A stretch of DNA of 64,000 bases, taken from assembly GCA_014871385.1 (NCBI GenBank), contig CM026427.1, positions 9,368,344 through 9,432,343 of the forward strand, written 5' to 3'. The notes under the pieces were generated by a model. That model ran no database searches and was not told where the DNA came from. It saw only the letters and a list, made by a program, of their open reading frames with translations. Positions 49,707 through 62,867 of the stretch are shown here, piece by piece. The DNA is from Ceratodon purpureus. Lineage: Eukaryota; Streptophyta; Bryopsida; Pseudoditrichales; Ditrichaceae. The position numbers were made by a program, and so were the translations under genes. Each line of letters starts with the position of its first letter. Positions within the stretch are counted from its first letter, which is position 1.

Positions 49707-50953
49707 AATTTGTATGCTTTGACCAGATATTTATCTTATACCGTCCATAAAACTATCTCTTTGAACTTATGGTAGCGTTGGAATACTGGAGTAGGTATAT
49801 TGCTAATTGGATTGCTGTGGTTTTTATTGTAGAGTTGTAGAAAAATAGATCATACTTTAACTCAAGTTTTACGAGGCTAGATTTATTGAATATTTATTGT
49901 ACAGATTTGATGGTTACATCAACTTGTCATTCACAGGTATGACACCCACATATGTGGTCTCGATGTATTACATGACTATGAAAACCAAGCTTGCGCGCTT
50001 CAATGTGTAGACATGGCAGAGTTTTCATTTTAGGCCTTGTAATTTGCTCAAGTCACATTTGGGAAGGGACATGTGATGGTAAAAGGTTTGTTCCTTTGTC
50101 ATTCTAAGGTGTCTGGTCTTCGGAGACACCTTTGAAGTAAAACAAGTTTTTGAAGCGTGATAATTTATTTAAGATTCTTGATTTTAATATGCATTTACAG
50201 TACTTGTAAGTCATAAATATTCAGTTAATCCAATCTTGAAATTTTGAAATTTTTGAAATTTTAAAAATAAAAATGATTAATTAACAAACGAACTACCCAA
50301 CTAAGGTATGCATCTAGTAATTTGAATGTTGATCTATAAGAATTTCTTTTATTGCCTTCAAACTTTGAATATTTGATGAAAAGAACGTAAATTACTCAAA
50401 GGGTAATCTTGAATGATGTATGTATTTATTAGAGATTTAGTAAATAGAGACTTACAAAAAAGTATATTTTAATGACCTTGATTTCAACCAAAGATTTTGA
50501 AATGTAAAAGTATTAATTTGCAATTTCAAATTTTTTGTCAACATTCAAACTGTTTAAAGTAAATGCCTTCTGGTTTCAAAATCTAATAGATAACATGAAG
50601 TTAGAAAATATTTTTTTGTTTTAAGGATATCATGTACTAATCCATTATTGGCTCTAACGAATAAAATGTTTTGTTTCATTTCATAATCGACTATCACTTA
50701 TTTTGATATAAAATATATACAATGTTCTCGAAGAACTTTTGCTTTTGAATCAACTTTTACTTTACAAATAGAAACTTTTATTATTCTTTTACTTTAGCTT
50801 CATTATAGAAGATCTTCATCACATAAGATCATTTTATATTATTCAAAGTGTAAAGCTCATGACTATCTTCAACGATCTTCCACATTTTTTTACTGAAATA
50901 AATTCATCTCATAGAGTGAAATAAGTTGATTTCTTTACGTGAGTTATTACACG
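49707..50953. other. AT-rich DNA without supported genes
   Basis: 1.2 kb. It includes the 3' flank of the TAF7-like copy and the promoter region of the F-box gene. Nothing else is recognised. Confidence 0.45.
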
Positions 50954-52150
50954 ATGGCCTTCAATGCTCCATTATGGAGTCAACTTCCTTTGGAAGTTGT
51001 TGAACAAATATTGTCTTTACTACCCATACCGGATTTGTGTAGATATTGTACTATATGCAAAACATGGAATGAGCTCATCAAAAACCCCGCCTTTGGTGTG
51101 CTACATGTGCGCAATAGAAATAAACATTCATCTTTTATAGCAATACATTCTATTACCACTTCCATTCAAAATAGAGCTAGAGTGTATATTGATGGAAGCC
51201 AAGTATTCTGTTTCCTTGACATTAGCTCAAAGAAATGGTACTCGATGAAACCTTGCAATGCTCTTGACACGTCATTTCTATTTGACCCTCAAGATTTTAA
51301 AATTGTGGCAATGGATGGAGGTCTTGTGCTTCTCAAAGCTCTCAAGAGAGCTCCTAAACTATGTCACCATAAATGTGGTTGTACACAACTATGTGTGTGG
51401 AATCCTCTAAAAGACAAGAAGATTATATTGCCATGTGTACCAAATTATGACAGTAATTCACTCATAAATTTTGTTGTTGATGACATTGTCGAGACTTTCA
51501 AGGTATTTATTATGAGGCGATATACGGTCCCTTGTGTGGTGAGCATATATGATTCCGTCATGAAGGAGTGGAAGGCGTCAAGCAAATTTGGAATGAACAA
51601 TAGAAGTATATGGGGATTCCTACAAAGTATTGTATTCCAAAAAAATCTATACATTTTATGTTTTGCTTGTGATGAAAACCATAGGTTACCACACTATGAA
51701 TTATGGAGGTACTGCCATGTTGCAGATTGCTTTGTCGAATGTATCTACATAAAGTATATTGGAGTGATTGGACAATTTGTTGTAAGCGGCGAGCGTCTTT
51801 TTGTCACGTATTGGCTTGCATATTGGTTGGGACAAAATGTATTTGAAGTGCATGAAATTGATATCCAGAGAAGGTCTACGAAGGTATTGTTGACATGGAA
51901 AAGAAGGCACATTATGAGATATTTTAATGTAGATGTACTTTATACTCCTAGCATATGTGTTATTGGTTTCAATAAGTCCCTCATGTTTGTGTCCAATTTA
52001 TCAAGAAATATTGTTATTTTTGATGTAGAAACAAAAGAAACCAATTTTGAGTGGCCTCAACTTCCTTTGAGAGAATTAAAGTTGAAAGAGGAGAGGTATT
52101 CATTAATGGGGAAGCAAATGGACTTTCTTCTTCCTGGTACACTTAAGTAA
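50954..52150 (+). CDS. F-box protein (single exon, kelch-like C-terminus)
   Basis: 398 residues from ATG 50954 (the frame extends five codons further up, but without ATG). Residues about 8-48 form a clear F-box: WSQLPLEVVEQILSLLPIPD followed by CRYCTICKTWNELI, which should bind SKP1 in an SCF ubiquitin ligase. The rest contains repeated strand blocks in the manner of plant F-box/kelch proteins (ISSKKWYSMKP, LCVWNPLKDKKIILP, VSIYDSVMKEWKAS, IVIFDVETKETNFEW), the likely substrate-recognition propeller. A pair of HxxC-x-C clusters at about 140-148 is unusual. It has no introns and lies between two pseudogenes in AT-rich DNA. The frame is intact, so it may be functional. Confidence 0.88.
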   Translation: MAFNAPLWSQLPLEVVEQILSLLPIPDLCRYCTICKTWNELIKNPAFGVLHVRNRNKHSSFIAIHSITTSIQNRARVYIDGSQVFCFLDISSKKWYSMKPCNALDTSFLFDPQDFKIVAMDGGLVLLKALKRAPKLCHHKCGCTQLCVWNPLKDKKIILPCVPNYDSNSLINFVVDDIVETFKVFIMRRYTVPCVVSIYDSVMKEWKASSKFGMNNRSIWGFLQSIVFQKNLYILCFACDENHRLPHYELWRYCHVADCFVECIYIKYIGVIGQFVVSGERLFVTYWLAYWLGQNVFEVHEIDIQRRSTKVLLTWKRRHIMRYFNVDVLYTPSICVIGFNKSLMFVSNLSRNIVIFDVETKETNFEWPQLPLRELKLKEERYSLMGKQMDFLLPGTLK

Positions 52151-52944
52151 CCAATTATGTCACTGGATGTAGACTTTATTCTCTACATAATAAAATGCTT
52201 ATTTTAGAGGCCTTTGTATTAAATGTATCTTGATAAAATTTAGTTTATGTATTATTTATTATGGCTCAGCAAATATATTTTTGAAAAATCCACAATTGAG
52301 GGCATCTATCCAATGAACTCTCTAAAAACTATATTATGTTGAGAGGTGATCCAAGAGAGTCAAGACTCATGGGTGTTTTAAAATGTGCAAGTATGATTTG
52401 TCTATAGCACAATCTTCATACTTATAGTATTAAGACTACGGTAGCTGAAATCTTTGTGATTGAATGACACTGTGGCATTGCGATGCAAATGTATGGACTC
52501 GGGCTAGACAACAAATGCCTCGGAAACACAAGAATCATCAAAATTATAATGGTGTAAATTTCCTTGTTGAAAGGCTCGATCAATAGCTCAGTGAAATAGC
52601 TGTCCGCATGACTCAACCACCGGACCATTGATAGAGATGAGAGAAAAATAATCGTTCGTTCTGCAAATTCCAGTGAATTTTACAGTAATCAATATCACTT
52701 CTTCCACACAAGATTTGTTATACAAACTCATCCAACCTTGTGCAGTTCCTCAAGTGTCTAGTAATTTAGTCCGATAAATATCTAGTCTGAGAGTTGTGTA
52801 CAGAATTACCACCTCTGCACCTTATCTAAGAGACTAACAAATTAGGAAAAACCTTTACATTGCTACAAACATACTAGGAACGGAAATATGCATGACATGT
52901 ATTGCGGTAACAAATTAGCATCTGTCTACAAGATTCCAACATTC

Positions 52945-54660
52945 CGCATCACAAGCACTTTGATTTCAAGCATGTCCTCCATGGCGTATTTCACGCCCTC
53001 ACGCTGGATCCCTGAGTCCTTGATTCCTCCCTAAGGCTGACTGTCCACTCGTAGAGCTGGCGAATCATTGAGAATCACACCTCCCACATACACATTCAGA
53101 AAGGATAATTGTAAGACACTTCTGTTTGTCCATCGCACAGCTCGGAAACTCAACAAGATTCTGTTCTGCATGCTCATTCCTCTGATGTTCAGACTACAGT
53201 ATATCTCTTAAGAAATAGAAACTTGATGACACGCCAGCCGATTCATTGCAAGTGGAAATATCATATAAGGTACATGACTGCTGAACTGAAAAAACGAATG
53301 CTGGAAGATCGGTTCTCACCTCCATGTGTTCAAAGGCGTAGAAAGCTATTTTATTCAGGTCCTTGGTAAATATCCCTGCCTGGAGTCCATACACTAGTAG
53401 AAATCGTGGTTTTTTCTCTCCATGGTGATGGTCATCTCCATTTGTTATGCATATTGTTGCACTCCTTCACAGCTTCCTTGAAATCACTGGCAGAATTTGA
53501 CAGAAAGTCAGCACTAGAAGATGTGGTAAACATTTGCAGCACAGCTTACAGCAGATGAAAATCTAGTCGTATCAAGAATGGAATCACCTGTACTTGTAGA
53601 GAAGCACAACACACTTGCCGAAAATCTCCTCCTTCCGAGCCATGGCTTCCATTGGCACATTCTCAAGGACTGTTGGCTCCATCAGTACTGCGCCGGAATT
53701 ACTGCACCTTTCCGGCCTCCTCCCGCAAGGAGCTTGCCCCCCTTCTCGACCGCTTCTTTCGCCCAATCCTCGATACGCTCTGCATCTTTCTCCGAATTCA
53801 TGGGCCCGATGAATGTATCCTCCTCAAATGGGTTGCCCACTTTCAGCTTCTTCACTTGAGCGAGAGACGCCTCCTTGACCATAGAAGCTGCGATCAGCTT
53901 ATCGACATGAGCATCACTAAAGCATCCTAGATGCATACCACGGAAGTCTAGCACTTGATCTTGAGTAACAAAAAAGACCTCAGTCCTGACCAGATGATAT
54001 GCCCCATCCACACCAAAAGGAAAGATCATACCTCGTTATAGAGGCGCTAGCTGCATGTGAATACACGATTGACCACCTTGGTAGAACCCCTGTTGATCAG
54101 CCTATGAATTGTGTGATCTAAGTCTGGAACATAATCATCCACTATACCAACTCAACTCCATGACTGGTCACCTGTTTAGAAACACAGCAAAATGTCAGAT
54201 TTCTACGCAAGGAAAAGATTGCTTATCTGCAAACATCTGGACATATATCGTAAGCTTGACATCAGTTTAGGCACCGTACCTTCTTCTTGCCGGCTTCTTG
54301 CGAGCCTTCATGTCCCATCCAACAGGTACTGAGCCTGTGAATTATGTCAGGAGTTTGAACCGCTCATCAACCGTGAACATGTCGGCATCCTCCTGTGACA
54401 CGGGGAGAATAGAGAATGCTCCTTGTGGCATGCATGCAGTTCCGGAATTAATTCGGTGCAGAATTATGTCTCCCAAAATAAGACTTGTGCTGAAAGGGCA
54501 CCCCACTGCACTGCTAGCGCTGGTGCCACTTTATGTGCTACAAGGAGCATTGAGAGGAAAATTCCATCCATGGCCTAACCAATTCCATGGAGACAGGGCC
54601 AATTGGAAACTTGTTTCTTCACGAGTCCAGTCCCTGCAATGATATATCCACAGTACACTT
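52945..54660 (-). pseudogene. Aldehyde dehydrogenase pseudogene
   Basis: Decayed exons on the minus strand follow family order. 54640-54330 reads HKVAPALAV, then GAFSILPVSQEDADMFTVDE and RFKLLT followed by a stop. Near 54080 is YQGGQSCIHMQ, the catalytic Cys region. 53900-53600 reads KKLKVGNPFEEDTFIGPMNS and GGKLLAGGGRKGA, then in another frame LMEPTVLENVPMEAMARKEE and IFGKCVVLLYK. Near 53390 is YGLQAGIFTKDLNKIAFYAF. 53080-52945 reads GGVILNDSPALRVDSQP, stop, GGIKDS. Lesions include a TAG where the family has Tyr (QPYGG), a frameshift at RKGA beside a short GCAGTA-containing duplication, and stops after QLAPL and RFKLLT. It may derive from ALDH21 of mosses, but the family call within the superfamily is a guess. 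Confidence 0.88.
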
Positions 54661-55765
54661 CAGTGATTAGACTCTCATAAAAGCATGCATGTTTGTGTAT
54701 TATTGCACATATATATTTTAGGACCTCACTGAAGTTGATTCGAGTAGATTCCAAATCCTACCAGACCAGAACAAGTTGAGAATTGCATGAATGTGATGCA
54801 GCATGTTAAGGTGTTTGCCTGGAGACATTACCCTTGTTAACCCCTAAATGTCCAGAGTGTTTTGGGACCTCCAAGACCCGAAACTGCAGATTTTGACCAC
54901 CTTATGGAAATTGATGTATGTTTCCAATAAAATTTCCTTTTTTGGTATTTCCAACCGTAAGATCTCCAACCTAACTACTTGCACTAACACCATGTCAAAT
55001 TTCAACTCTTGGATCTTTACCATTTGTGAGATTATAACGTCCAAAGTTTATTTATTTATTTATTTTTGGCTTTCCTTGAAAGGCATAGTGTAAATGGTGC
55101 CAAGCGAGACTTGATGATTGTTACCCCAAACATTTTGCTTATATTTTTTTCCATGTAGGTAACTAAGCTGGGCACCTCCATGCAAAATTTTGAAGACTTA
55201 TTTTGATTTTTTGGCCTTCATGCAAATTATTTTCCAAAAACAAGTACAAAATCGTCAATATGGTAAAACTTAAATAGAATTTAATTTTTTTGGTTTGAAA
55301 AAAAAGTGAACGGTGAAAAGTTACATCTATGAGTTTATAAATTTCAGGAGAAAAAAAAATTGAAAATTTCGTAAATCTCAAATTTTGACAATTTTTGAAA
55401 GGAAAAAATGTAAAATTACAGAAAACTTTGAAGCTTGTTCATATAATTTTTGGAGGCTTCCCTTGTAAAATTGGTAAACTTTTTGGCTTGGGTCACTTTG
55501 GATTTTGAGTAATGATTTGGTTATGAATATTTTTTTTTCTAAAAATGAAAATTAACCTAATATTAAACTGCCCTAATTTGACTTGAAATCTATAATTTCT
55601 AGATGAGGGTTCTAAAATTGGAATTTGACTTTGGAAATTTTACCACGTATACCTTGCGGTAAAATAAGCATTCAATAAAAATCTTAGGCAAAAATATTAC
55701 TTTTAACCTCTTCAACTAGATTGCCCGAAATATCAAAAACCCAAATCGTGTTTTGGACCTTTAGA
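54661..55765. other. AT-rich DNA without supported genes
   Basis: 1.1 kb of decayed, T- and A-run-rich sequence. It resembles the style of 43400-44500. No gene seen. Confidence 0.45.
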
Positions 55766-56028
55766 AGTTATGTTTTTAAAAGTTACTTGATGCTCGACGA
55801 TGAGTGTTTTGTAATATGGCCAACGTTGAAAATATAGAGTTACAAGTTGGGATTTTAGAGTTTGTTGACATTCATAACAATCCAACATTTTTATTATAAA
55901 AACATTGAGATAAAAGGCATAATTATTTTATCAAACAAGTTGAATGCATGAACTTTGAATATGAAATGTTTCAAAAATTCATTTAATAGCATTTGAACCC
56001 CTATGTATAAACTTCTTGATTTGTTACT
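55766..56028 (+). repeat. Dispersed repeat, copy 2 (about 250 bp)
   Basis: Second copy of the repeat at 44508-44756, same orientation, roughly 90% alike by eye with small indels. Confidence 0.88.
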
Positions 56029-56400
56029 ATCAACATATATACTATTTGCGTAAATATATCCATAAAATTACAAGAATATTCCAAAAGGACCAAAATATAA
56101 TATATATGCTTTATACATTCCAAAAGATTTCCAAAGATATCTAATGATTTCCAAAGATTCCAAACTACTTTAAAAAGATTCCAAAATGTCTCCAAAGATT
56201 CTAAATATATCAAGAGGTTTCAAATAATAAAAAGGATTCCAGAAGTAATGCCACAGTTCCTCTAGAGATTCCCAAATGATTCTACACAACATTCTAAAAT
56301 CATTTCGAAAATAAATTCCCTAAAAATTCCATAAAATTCTTCAAAGATTCTAAAATCATTCCCAAAAGCGTCCCCAAAAAAAACCAAAATTATTCTACCA
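56029..56400. repeat. Degenerate CCAAAGATTC-type short repeats
   Basis: The words CCAAAGAT, AAAGATTCC and close variants recur more than ten times, at irregular spacing of about 15-30 bp. It looks like an old minisatellite. Confidence 0.65.
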
Positions 56401-56593
56401 GGAAGAGCACTCCTCACGGAGTTTGAGCATCACATGCCAATTAAGTGGGGGCTACAGTATGTAGTTTTTCCATACGATCCATAATTACAGAATATATAAT
56501 ATTTAGTGGGACCCATGTGCCGATGAGCACATTGTCTCCTCTACGGATTCCACTGCGGAACTGTCACCTGAGCCAAAGCGTCCTACATTCTAA

Positions 56594-56602
56594 TATATAT
56601 AG
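56594..56602 (+). promoter_or_regulatory. Possible TATA box of the phosphorylase gene
   Basis: TATATATAG about 610 bp before the start codon. The gap to 57212 has no better candidate and would contain the leader, probably with an intron. Confidence 0.35.
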
Positions 56603-57211
56603 ATGTTCCGTTCATAATTGGCTTCACACATCTCTCGTGCTCCGGAGGTCACAGTTCAGTTGCTTCGTGTCACTGGTTGTGCATCTGTGTTTGGATTTGC
56701 ATTTGTGTCTACATTTGTGGTGATTCTGTTTCTGGTGGAGGCAACTTTGCTCTTCTTTGTTGGTATGTTTTGGTTTGGGAGTGGGATGATGATGTTTTGG
56801 TTTGGGAGCTTTGGAGGGTGGTAGGAGAGTGGTTGTTGTGTTATAAATGGACTAGTTTGCTTTTGTTTCGTGGATCTAGATAGTGGAGGGGCCGAAGTAC
56901 ATTGTGTATGCGGCGGTGTGCCTTGTTTCTGGAGTGTGAGTTGAATGATTTGGTGACAAGCCTTAGGAAGTGCACATGTTGGATATCAAGTGAAGTTAGC
57001 TTTGGAGTTGGATTTGTGATGTTAAGTTCGTCGAGGGTTAAGAGGCTTTTGCTTTTACTAGTGGGATTATCCTCCAGGAGGTTCAATGTGCTTACCCTTT
57101 TTTGTTGTTTCCATATTCAGGATTTGTTGCGCCTGTTATTTCGAGAGAAGCGTTGTCTCTTACGAGCTTTGGAACAGGCTCTTTCATTTGTGCCTTTGGG
57201 CCCTGTTGAAG

Positions 57212-60200
57212 ATGGGGATTTTCAGCAACGGAAAGGTGAAGGATGCGTCTGAGCAGGCTGAGCAGCTCCAAAGAGAGCTTTTGCATCATGCTCAAGTTAC
57301 CCTCGCGCATCCCCCATCGGCTCTCGATGTATCCGTGATGTATCAGGCGACGGCTCATAGCGTCCGTGACCGCTTGGTGGAGCGCTGGCTTAAAACGGAG
57401 GAACATTACTCAAAGACGGTATGTATGTGGCTCCTATGTGCTAATTTTAATAGTCTACTTAGCTTCGTTTAAGACTTTCACTGTGAGACCAATTTTGTTA
57501 ATTGTTTGTTTCAGAATGCAAAGAGGATATATTACCTATCTCTGGAGTACCTTGTGGGACGATCCTTGCTGAATGCAATCCTGAATCTGGGGCTGAAGGT
57601 TCTACATACAAACCCAAGTGCATTTGTCTTTCTGGGCCAGTTGAGTTTCAGTTCGTGTCTTAGTCAAATAAAGCTAATCATGTTGCATGAAAGGTAGCGG
57701 TTGTCCATAAGGGTGTGCTGTTCAATTCTGGGACGAAGATCATCTATTTATCAGGAGATTTGTAACGCAGGGCGAATACTCCGAGGCCTTGAAGAATCTG
57801 GGCTACCACCTTGAAGAAACGGTTTGTGACTCCTTTATGCTCTTACGAGTTTTTTGGTCTAATGACTTTACCGAATTTGCCCCAAGTATCAATGAATTAT
57901 TAATGCCTGCAAATGATGTGGTCGATTACTTTTAGGTTATACCCATATTGTAGCATCATGTGGTTTCCAGGTTGAGGAGGAAAGAGATGCCGGTCTTGGT
58001 AATGGAGGCCTAGGGCGCCTTGCGTCGTGTTTCCTGGATTCTATGGCGACACTCAGTATCCCTTCTGTTGGGTATGAAATTCTAAGTGACTATTGATTCT
58101 CTTTTACTCCTCAATTCAAGGTTTCGAAGAAGAATATACAACCATAAACATGGACTTGCGCAGTACTTCGTTGATGCTAACACGAGTTAAATCATATCCT
58201 GGATTCTCTGCAGATACGGAATTAGATACCGATACGGTATCTTTGAACAGCTTATTGCCGATAACAAGCAAGTGGAGCGCCCTGATTACTGGTTGACCAA
58301 GGGAAATCCATGGGAGGTTGAGCGTTTGGATGTTGTGTACCCAGTCCGTTTCTATGGACATGTTACCACTTACCATGAAGGTGACAAGACTCACTTCAAG
58401 TGGGAGGGTGGAGAGATTGTGCTGGCAGTGGCTTATGACACTCCCATCCCCGGCTATGGTACAATCAACACCAACACTATGCGACTGTGGAGCGCGTAAG
58501 CACTCTTTCTTCTACACATTAGCTTTTTTTTTAGTTTTCCACACCATACGTCTGTTATTTCGTATCTAGTCATGTTCTGATTACCTAGAATATTATTGGA
58601 AGTTATGCATTTTCCGTTTAGAGGTGTTCCTTTCATCTCACCTACATTGGCCTCAAGTTCTAATGATCTCGATGAAGTCAGCAGTTTGACTCTACTGATC
58701 TGCGGATGCAGACGCCCTTTGGAGGAGATTAATTTGGGCGAATTCAATGAAGGGCACCACAACCGGGCAGTGGAGGCCAGAGACAGAGCAGAGGCTATCA
58801 GCTCTGTCTTGTATCCTAATGACAATCACGATGAAGGCAAAGAGTTGCGACTCAAGCAACAATATTTCTTCGTTGCAGCCACTCTTCAGGTACTTTTTAA
58901 GGTTTGCTATTCGTATGAGTTAGAAAATAGACTTTGTTGCTTCACTAACGGGTTTCCTTTAGATATTGGAAAATGCTTTGAAGATACTATTGAGCTGTCC
59001 ATGATTTGTCACAATATTAGCTATAGCTGGATGTCAAATTATGCTTGTTGGTATAACTTCTTTGGATTCGTTGTGGTTGTGCAGGATATCATGAAGCGTT
59101 ACAAGAAATCCGGAGACGCAATCACGAAGTTTGATAGCAAAGTTGCTGTGCAGCTCAATGATACACATCCTACTATCGCTATTCCCGAGTTGATGCGTGT
59201 CTTTTTGGACGAAGAGGTTAGTACCTAATATAATTTTATAAATAGCCTGATGGGCCATCCCTGGTCTATTAAGATGTGGCGAATTATTGTATACTTCAAG
59301 CTCTAAAACATCATAAGAAGTGCTCGCCTCAACGTACGAGAAGCTGTACGGCGCTTTTATTAAGGCTAGCCTTTGCTATTGTTGTATTAGTGTTTGAAAT
59401 TGCTATTATTTGTCATACCATATGAGGGTCACATTTTTGTTTGTTGTGGAGTTGGACTATCCCTTTTCCTGAAATTGTTTTGGCAGTCTCAGTTGAATGT
59501 TTGAAATAATGTTTGTAAACTATTGTTATGCTTTATCAATAAGTGTTGTCAATTGCTGAACATTCAAATTCTGTTGTGAGCACAGGGAATGTCGTGGGAT
59601 GATGCTTGGAACATCACTACGCGGGTGTTTGGTTACACAAACCACACTATACTTCCTGAGGCTTTAGAGAAATGGTCAGTTCCGTTGATGCAGAAGCTGC
59701 TACCACGCCATTTGGAGATCATTTACGAAATCAATCATCGCCATTTACAGGTAACATTCTTCGTTTTTCTTCACGCATTTGTTCCTTTCAAGATGTCATT
59801 CCTGAACAATTCTTTAGTCCAGATTTGCAGTTTGTGAAAATGATGTTCAGAACAAACTAAGTAATTTATTGGGAAGAGTGGTCTTAAATCACCTACGTTT
59901 CCCTTCAGCTTGTTGAGAAAAGGTGGAGTGGTGATACTGCCCGGCTGCAAAAGATGAGCATTATCGAAGAGGGCAATCCTAAGATGGTGCGTATGGCCAT
60001 CCTGGCCACTGTTGGATCCCATGCCATCAACGGTGTTGCTGAGATCCACTCAGGCTTGGTTAAAACCTCACTTTTCCCAGAGTTTGTGGAGCTTTCTCCT
60101 GAAAAGTTTCAAAACAAAACGAATGGTGTGACACCTAGACGATGGATGCTGCAAGCTAATCCTGGCCTTAGCAAGGTTCTTACTTCTTTCACTCTTATGA

Positions 60201-62867
60201 ACTCTAAAAAACGTTTATGTCTTGCGTTCAATTATTGCCACGGTATAGAGCACAATTTCAAGAGATCTGATAAAGCAAACCCCCTTGCAGGTCATTACTA
60301 AAGCTGTTGAGACTGATGAGTGGGTGCTGAAGCTGGATTTACTGGAGGTTTGTCTGACTACCCTGCTCTTTGTGTATGATAGAGTATTATGGTTCTGCTT
60401 CAAGGCTCTCATCAGAGCTGATATTCACCTGCTCCAATTGTAAGGCCATTTAAATAATCATGCAAGTAGTTAATTTAAATTACAGGCGTAGGTGCTAGCT
60501 GCTCATATTTGCGGGGTTGAATTTCCTAAAGTTTCTAGCCTGCTTGATATAATAGATTGATTTTCTCTACCTCCGTGGTTCTCAGTTCTCAGGATCATTT
60601 CTTTTGTTCTTTTCCCTTCTAGGCTGTTGTATTATCTTCACATCTATTGTAGTATTGACTACTTCGTCTTGTATCAGAGGATGAAACACTTGGCAGGTAA
60701 CAAAGCCTTGCAGCACGATTTCCGAGCAGCAAAGCAGGCCAACAAATTGAAGCTCGCTGCGCTCCTGAAGAGCCGTTGTGGTGTTGAAGTAAGAAGATAT
60801 TTCTTCTACATTCTAACCGCTTGAAAAGGGCAGGGTGCAAATCATCATTCTTGTTCTTAAGTTACATTGTGAACAGAATATGGTTTCAATTTAAAACATG
60901 TAATTGCGAAACATGTAATTGGTCTGGTGCTGTGGATTTTTTGAAAGGATCGTTATTTTTTGGAGTGATAAGCAAGAGTTTCACTTGTTTCAGGTCAGTG
61001 AACATGCGCTTTTTGATGTGCAAATTAAGCGCATTCACGAGTACAAGCGCCAGCTTCTGAACGTCCTTAGTCTCATCTATCGATACGAATGCATTAAGGT
61101 AACGGTTCACGCTTGCAATAAATAGTTGTCGATACACTTTCTTTTTGAAACTTTTCGCAATTTAAGTTTCATAAGTCTTCCTTTCACAGATTTATCCTGT
61201 TTGATCTGATACTATTATTTAATGATTTACTTGGCTTCATGCTCTATGAATCTCAGAGAGCCTCACCAGCAGACCGATCCAAGTTTGTACCTCGTGTGGC
61301 CATTTTTGCTGGAAAGGCCGCTCCTGGCTATCACTTGGCGAAGCGAATCATTCATCTGATTAACGCGTGAGTGTCTTCTTTGCTTTGTGCGGATACTGAT
61401 TTTAATCGTTCATTTTCAGCTTAACATGAAGAGACTTGTAATGTAGCTTTGATTATGCTATTAGCGTCGCCATATCATTGAATCCCAGACCCCAATTCTC
61501 AGCCTTTAATAGCAACTGTACCTCGCTCAAATGATTGATACATGTTGTACCAGCACTCATTTTCCCAGTTAAGTATCCGTTAATATGTTTTCGAATTCTG
61601 TGAACAGTGTTGGCGCGAAAGTGAACAATGACCCTGAGGTCGGAAATTTATTGAAAGTGGTGTTTATCCCCAACTACAGTGTCTCCCTTGCGGAGGTAAG
61701 TACTTTGAAGTAGAAACTTGATTTTGGAGACCGTTCGCAGCGAGTAGTTCTGGTCCATCTTATGACTTCGTAATCTTGCAATGTTTCTAGGTGATCATCC
61801 CTGCCAACGACATATCCCAACACATCTCAACAGCTGGAATGGAAGCCAGTGGCACATCCAACATGAAGTTTGTGATGAATGGAGGATTGATCATTGGCAC
61901 CATGGATGGTGCTAATATTGAAATCGCTAACGCTATTGGACGTGAGAATATGTTCGTGTTCGGAGCTAGTACTGAAGAGGTCGGCGGGCTTCGACATGCA
62001 TTGAAGCATAATGGGGAAGGAATCATCGATGATCGACTTCTGGAGGTATGAGCTCATGTCATCACGAAATATGTAATCAGCCTGTCGAGTTTTGGCCCTG
62101 GTGTCGTAAAAGCCTGGTTTATTGATATTATGTTTGGGTTGTCAGGTCTACCATTCAATTGAAGCAGGTGAATTTGGAGATTACAAGGAGTTTGAGCCCA
62201 TTCTGTATTCTCTGCGAGAAGGAAGAGATTACTACTTACTCGCCCACGACTGGCCTTCCTACCTTGATGCCCAGGTAGAACACCGAATTCTCAAAACGGA
62301 CTGTGTGAAGCTGAATAAATGCTTCGTATATAAGTGGTATCTTCAGATCTTATAATGATTTATGCGAATTGGGTTTTTGGTCGCAGGACGCGTTGGATAA
62401 GGTCTTTGTGGACGAGGCTGAATGGACTCGGCGTTGTATTGTAAGTGTTCATACGTTGATTGTAGGAATAAGATATAATTCCCCTTCGTGGCATCTCTTT
62501 ATGGCCTGTCCTTGTAGGGATCATTGTGTAATTTCATGTGAAAATTACCTTCCATATGGTGAGGATTGTGGTCCCTACTACTCCTCTCTAGTATTCAATA
62601 ATTACTGGCTTCGTGTCCACAGGTGAGCACCTCCATGATGGGCGTTTTCAGCAGTGATCGCACAATCGCAGAGTATGCCAAGCAGATCTGGAGTGTTCAG
62701 GTATGGCTTGTCGAACGATAGTTGGCTCGTTTTATTGCGTAAATCTGCTTCTCCAAGCTTTCTATTTATGTGCTCCGCTTCACAGTACCATGCTCTTGTC
62801 ATTCACTAGTTAACACATGCTTTTGTCATTCCAGCCTGCACCAGTACCATCTGCCGCTGCTCACTGA
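57212..62867 (+). CDS. Alpha-glucan (glycogen/starch) phosphorylase, cytosolic type
   Basis: Nineteen exons with all phases matching (first 57212-57418, PLP exon 61791-62045, last 62835-62867) give 828 residues and no stop. It transfers glucose from alpha-1,4-glucan ends to phosphate, releasing glucose-1-phosphate. Visible marks: [16 protein letters not shown], the [20 protein letters not shown] block, [60 protein letters not shown], and the pyridoxal-phosphate site [15 protein letters not shown] with Lys672. The start MGIFSNGKV shows no transit peptide, and the long insertion of plastidial phosphorylases is absent. The middle ([28 protein letters not shown]) and the end ([19 protein letters not shown]) resemble animal and fungal enzymes more than Arabidopsis PHS2. 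The start codon is the first ATG in frame before conserved sequence. Confidence 0.96.
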
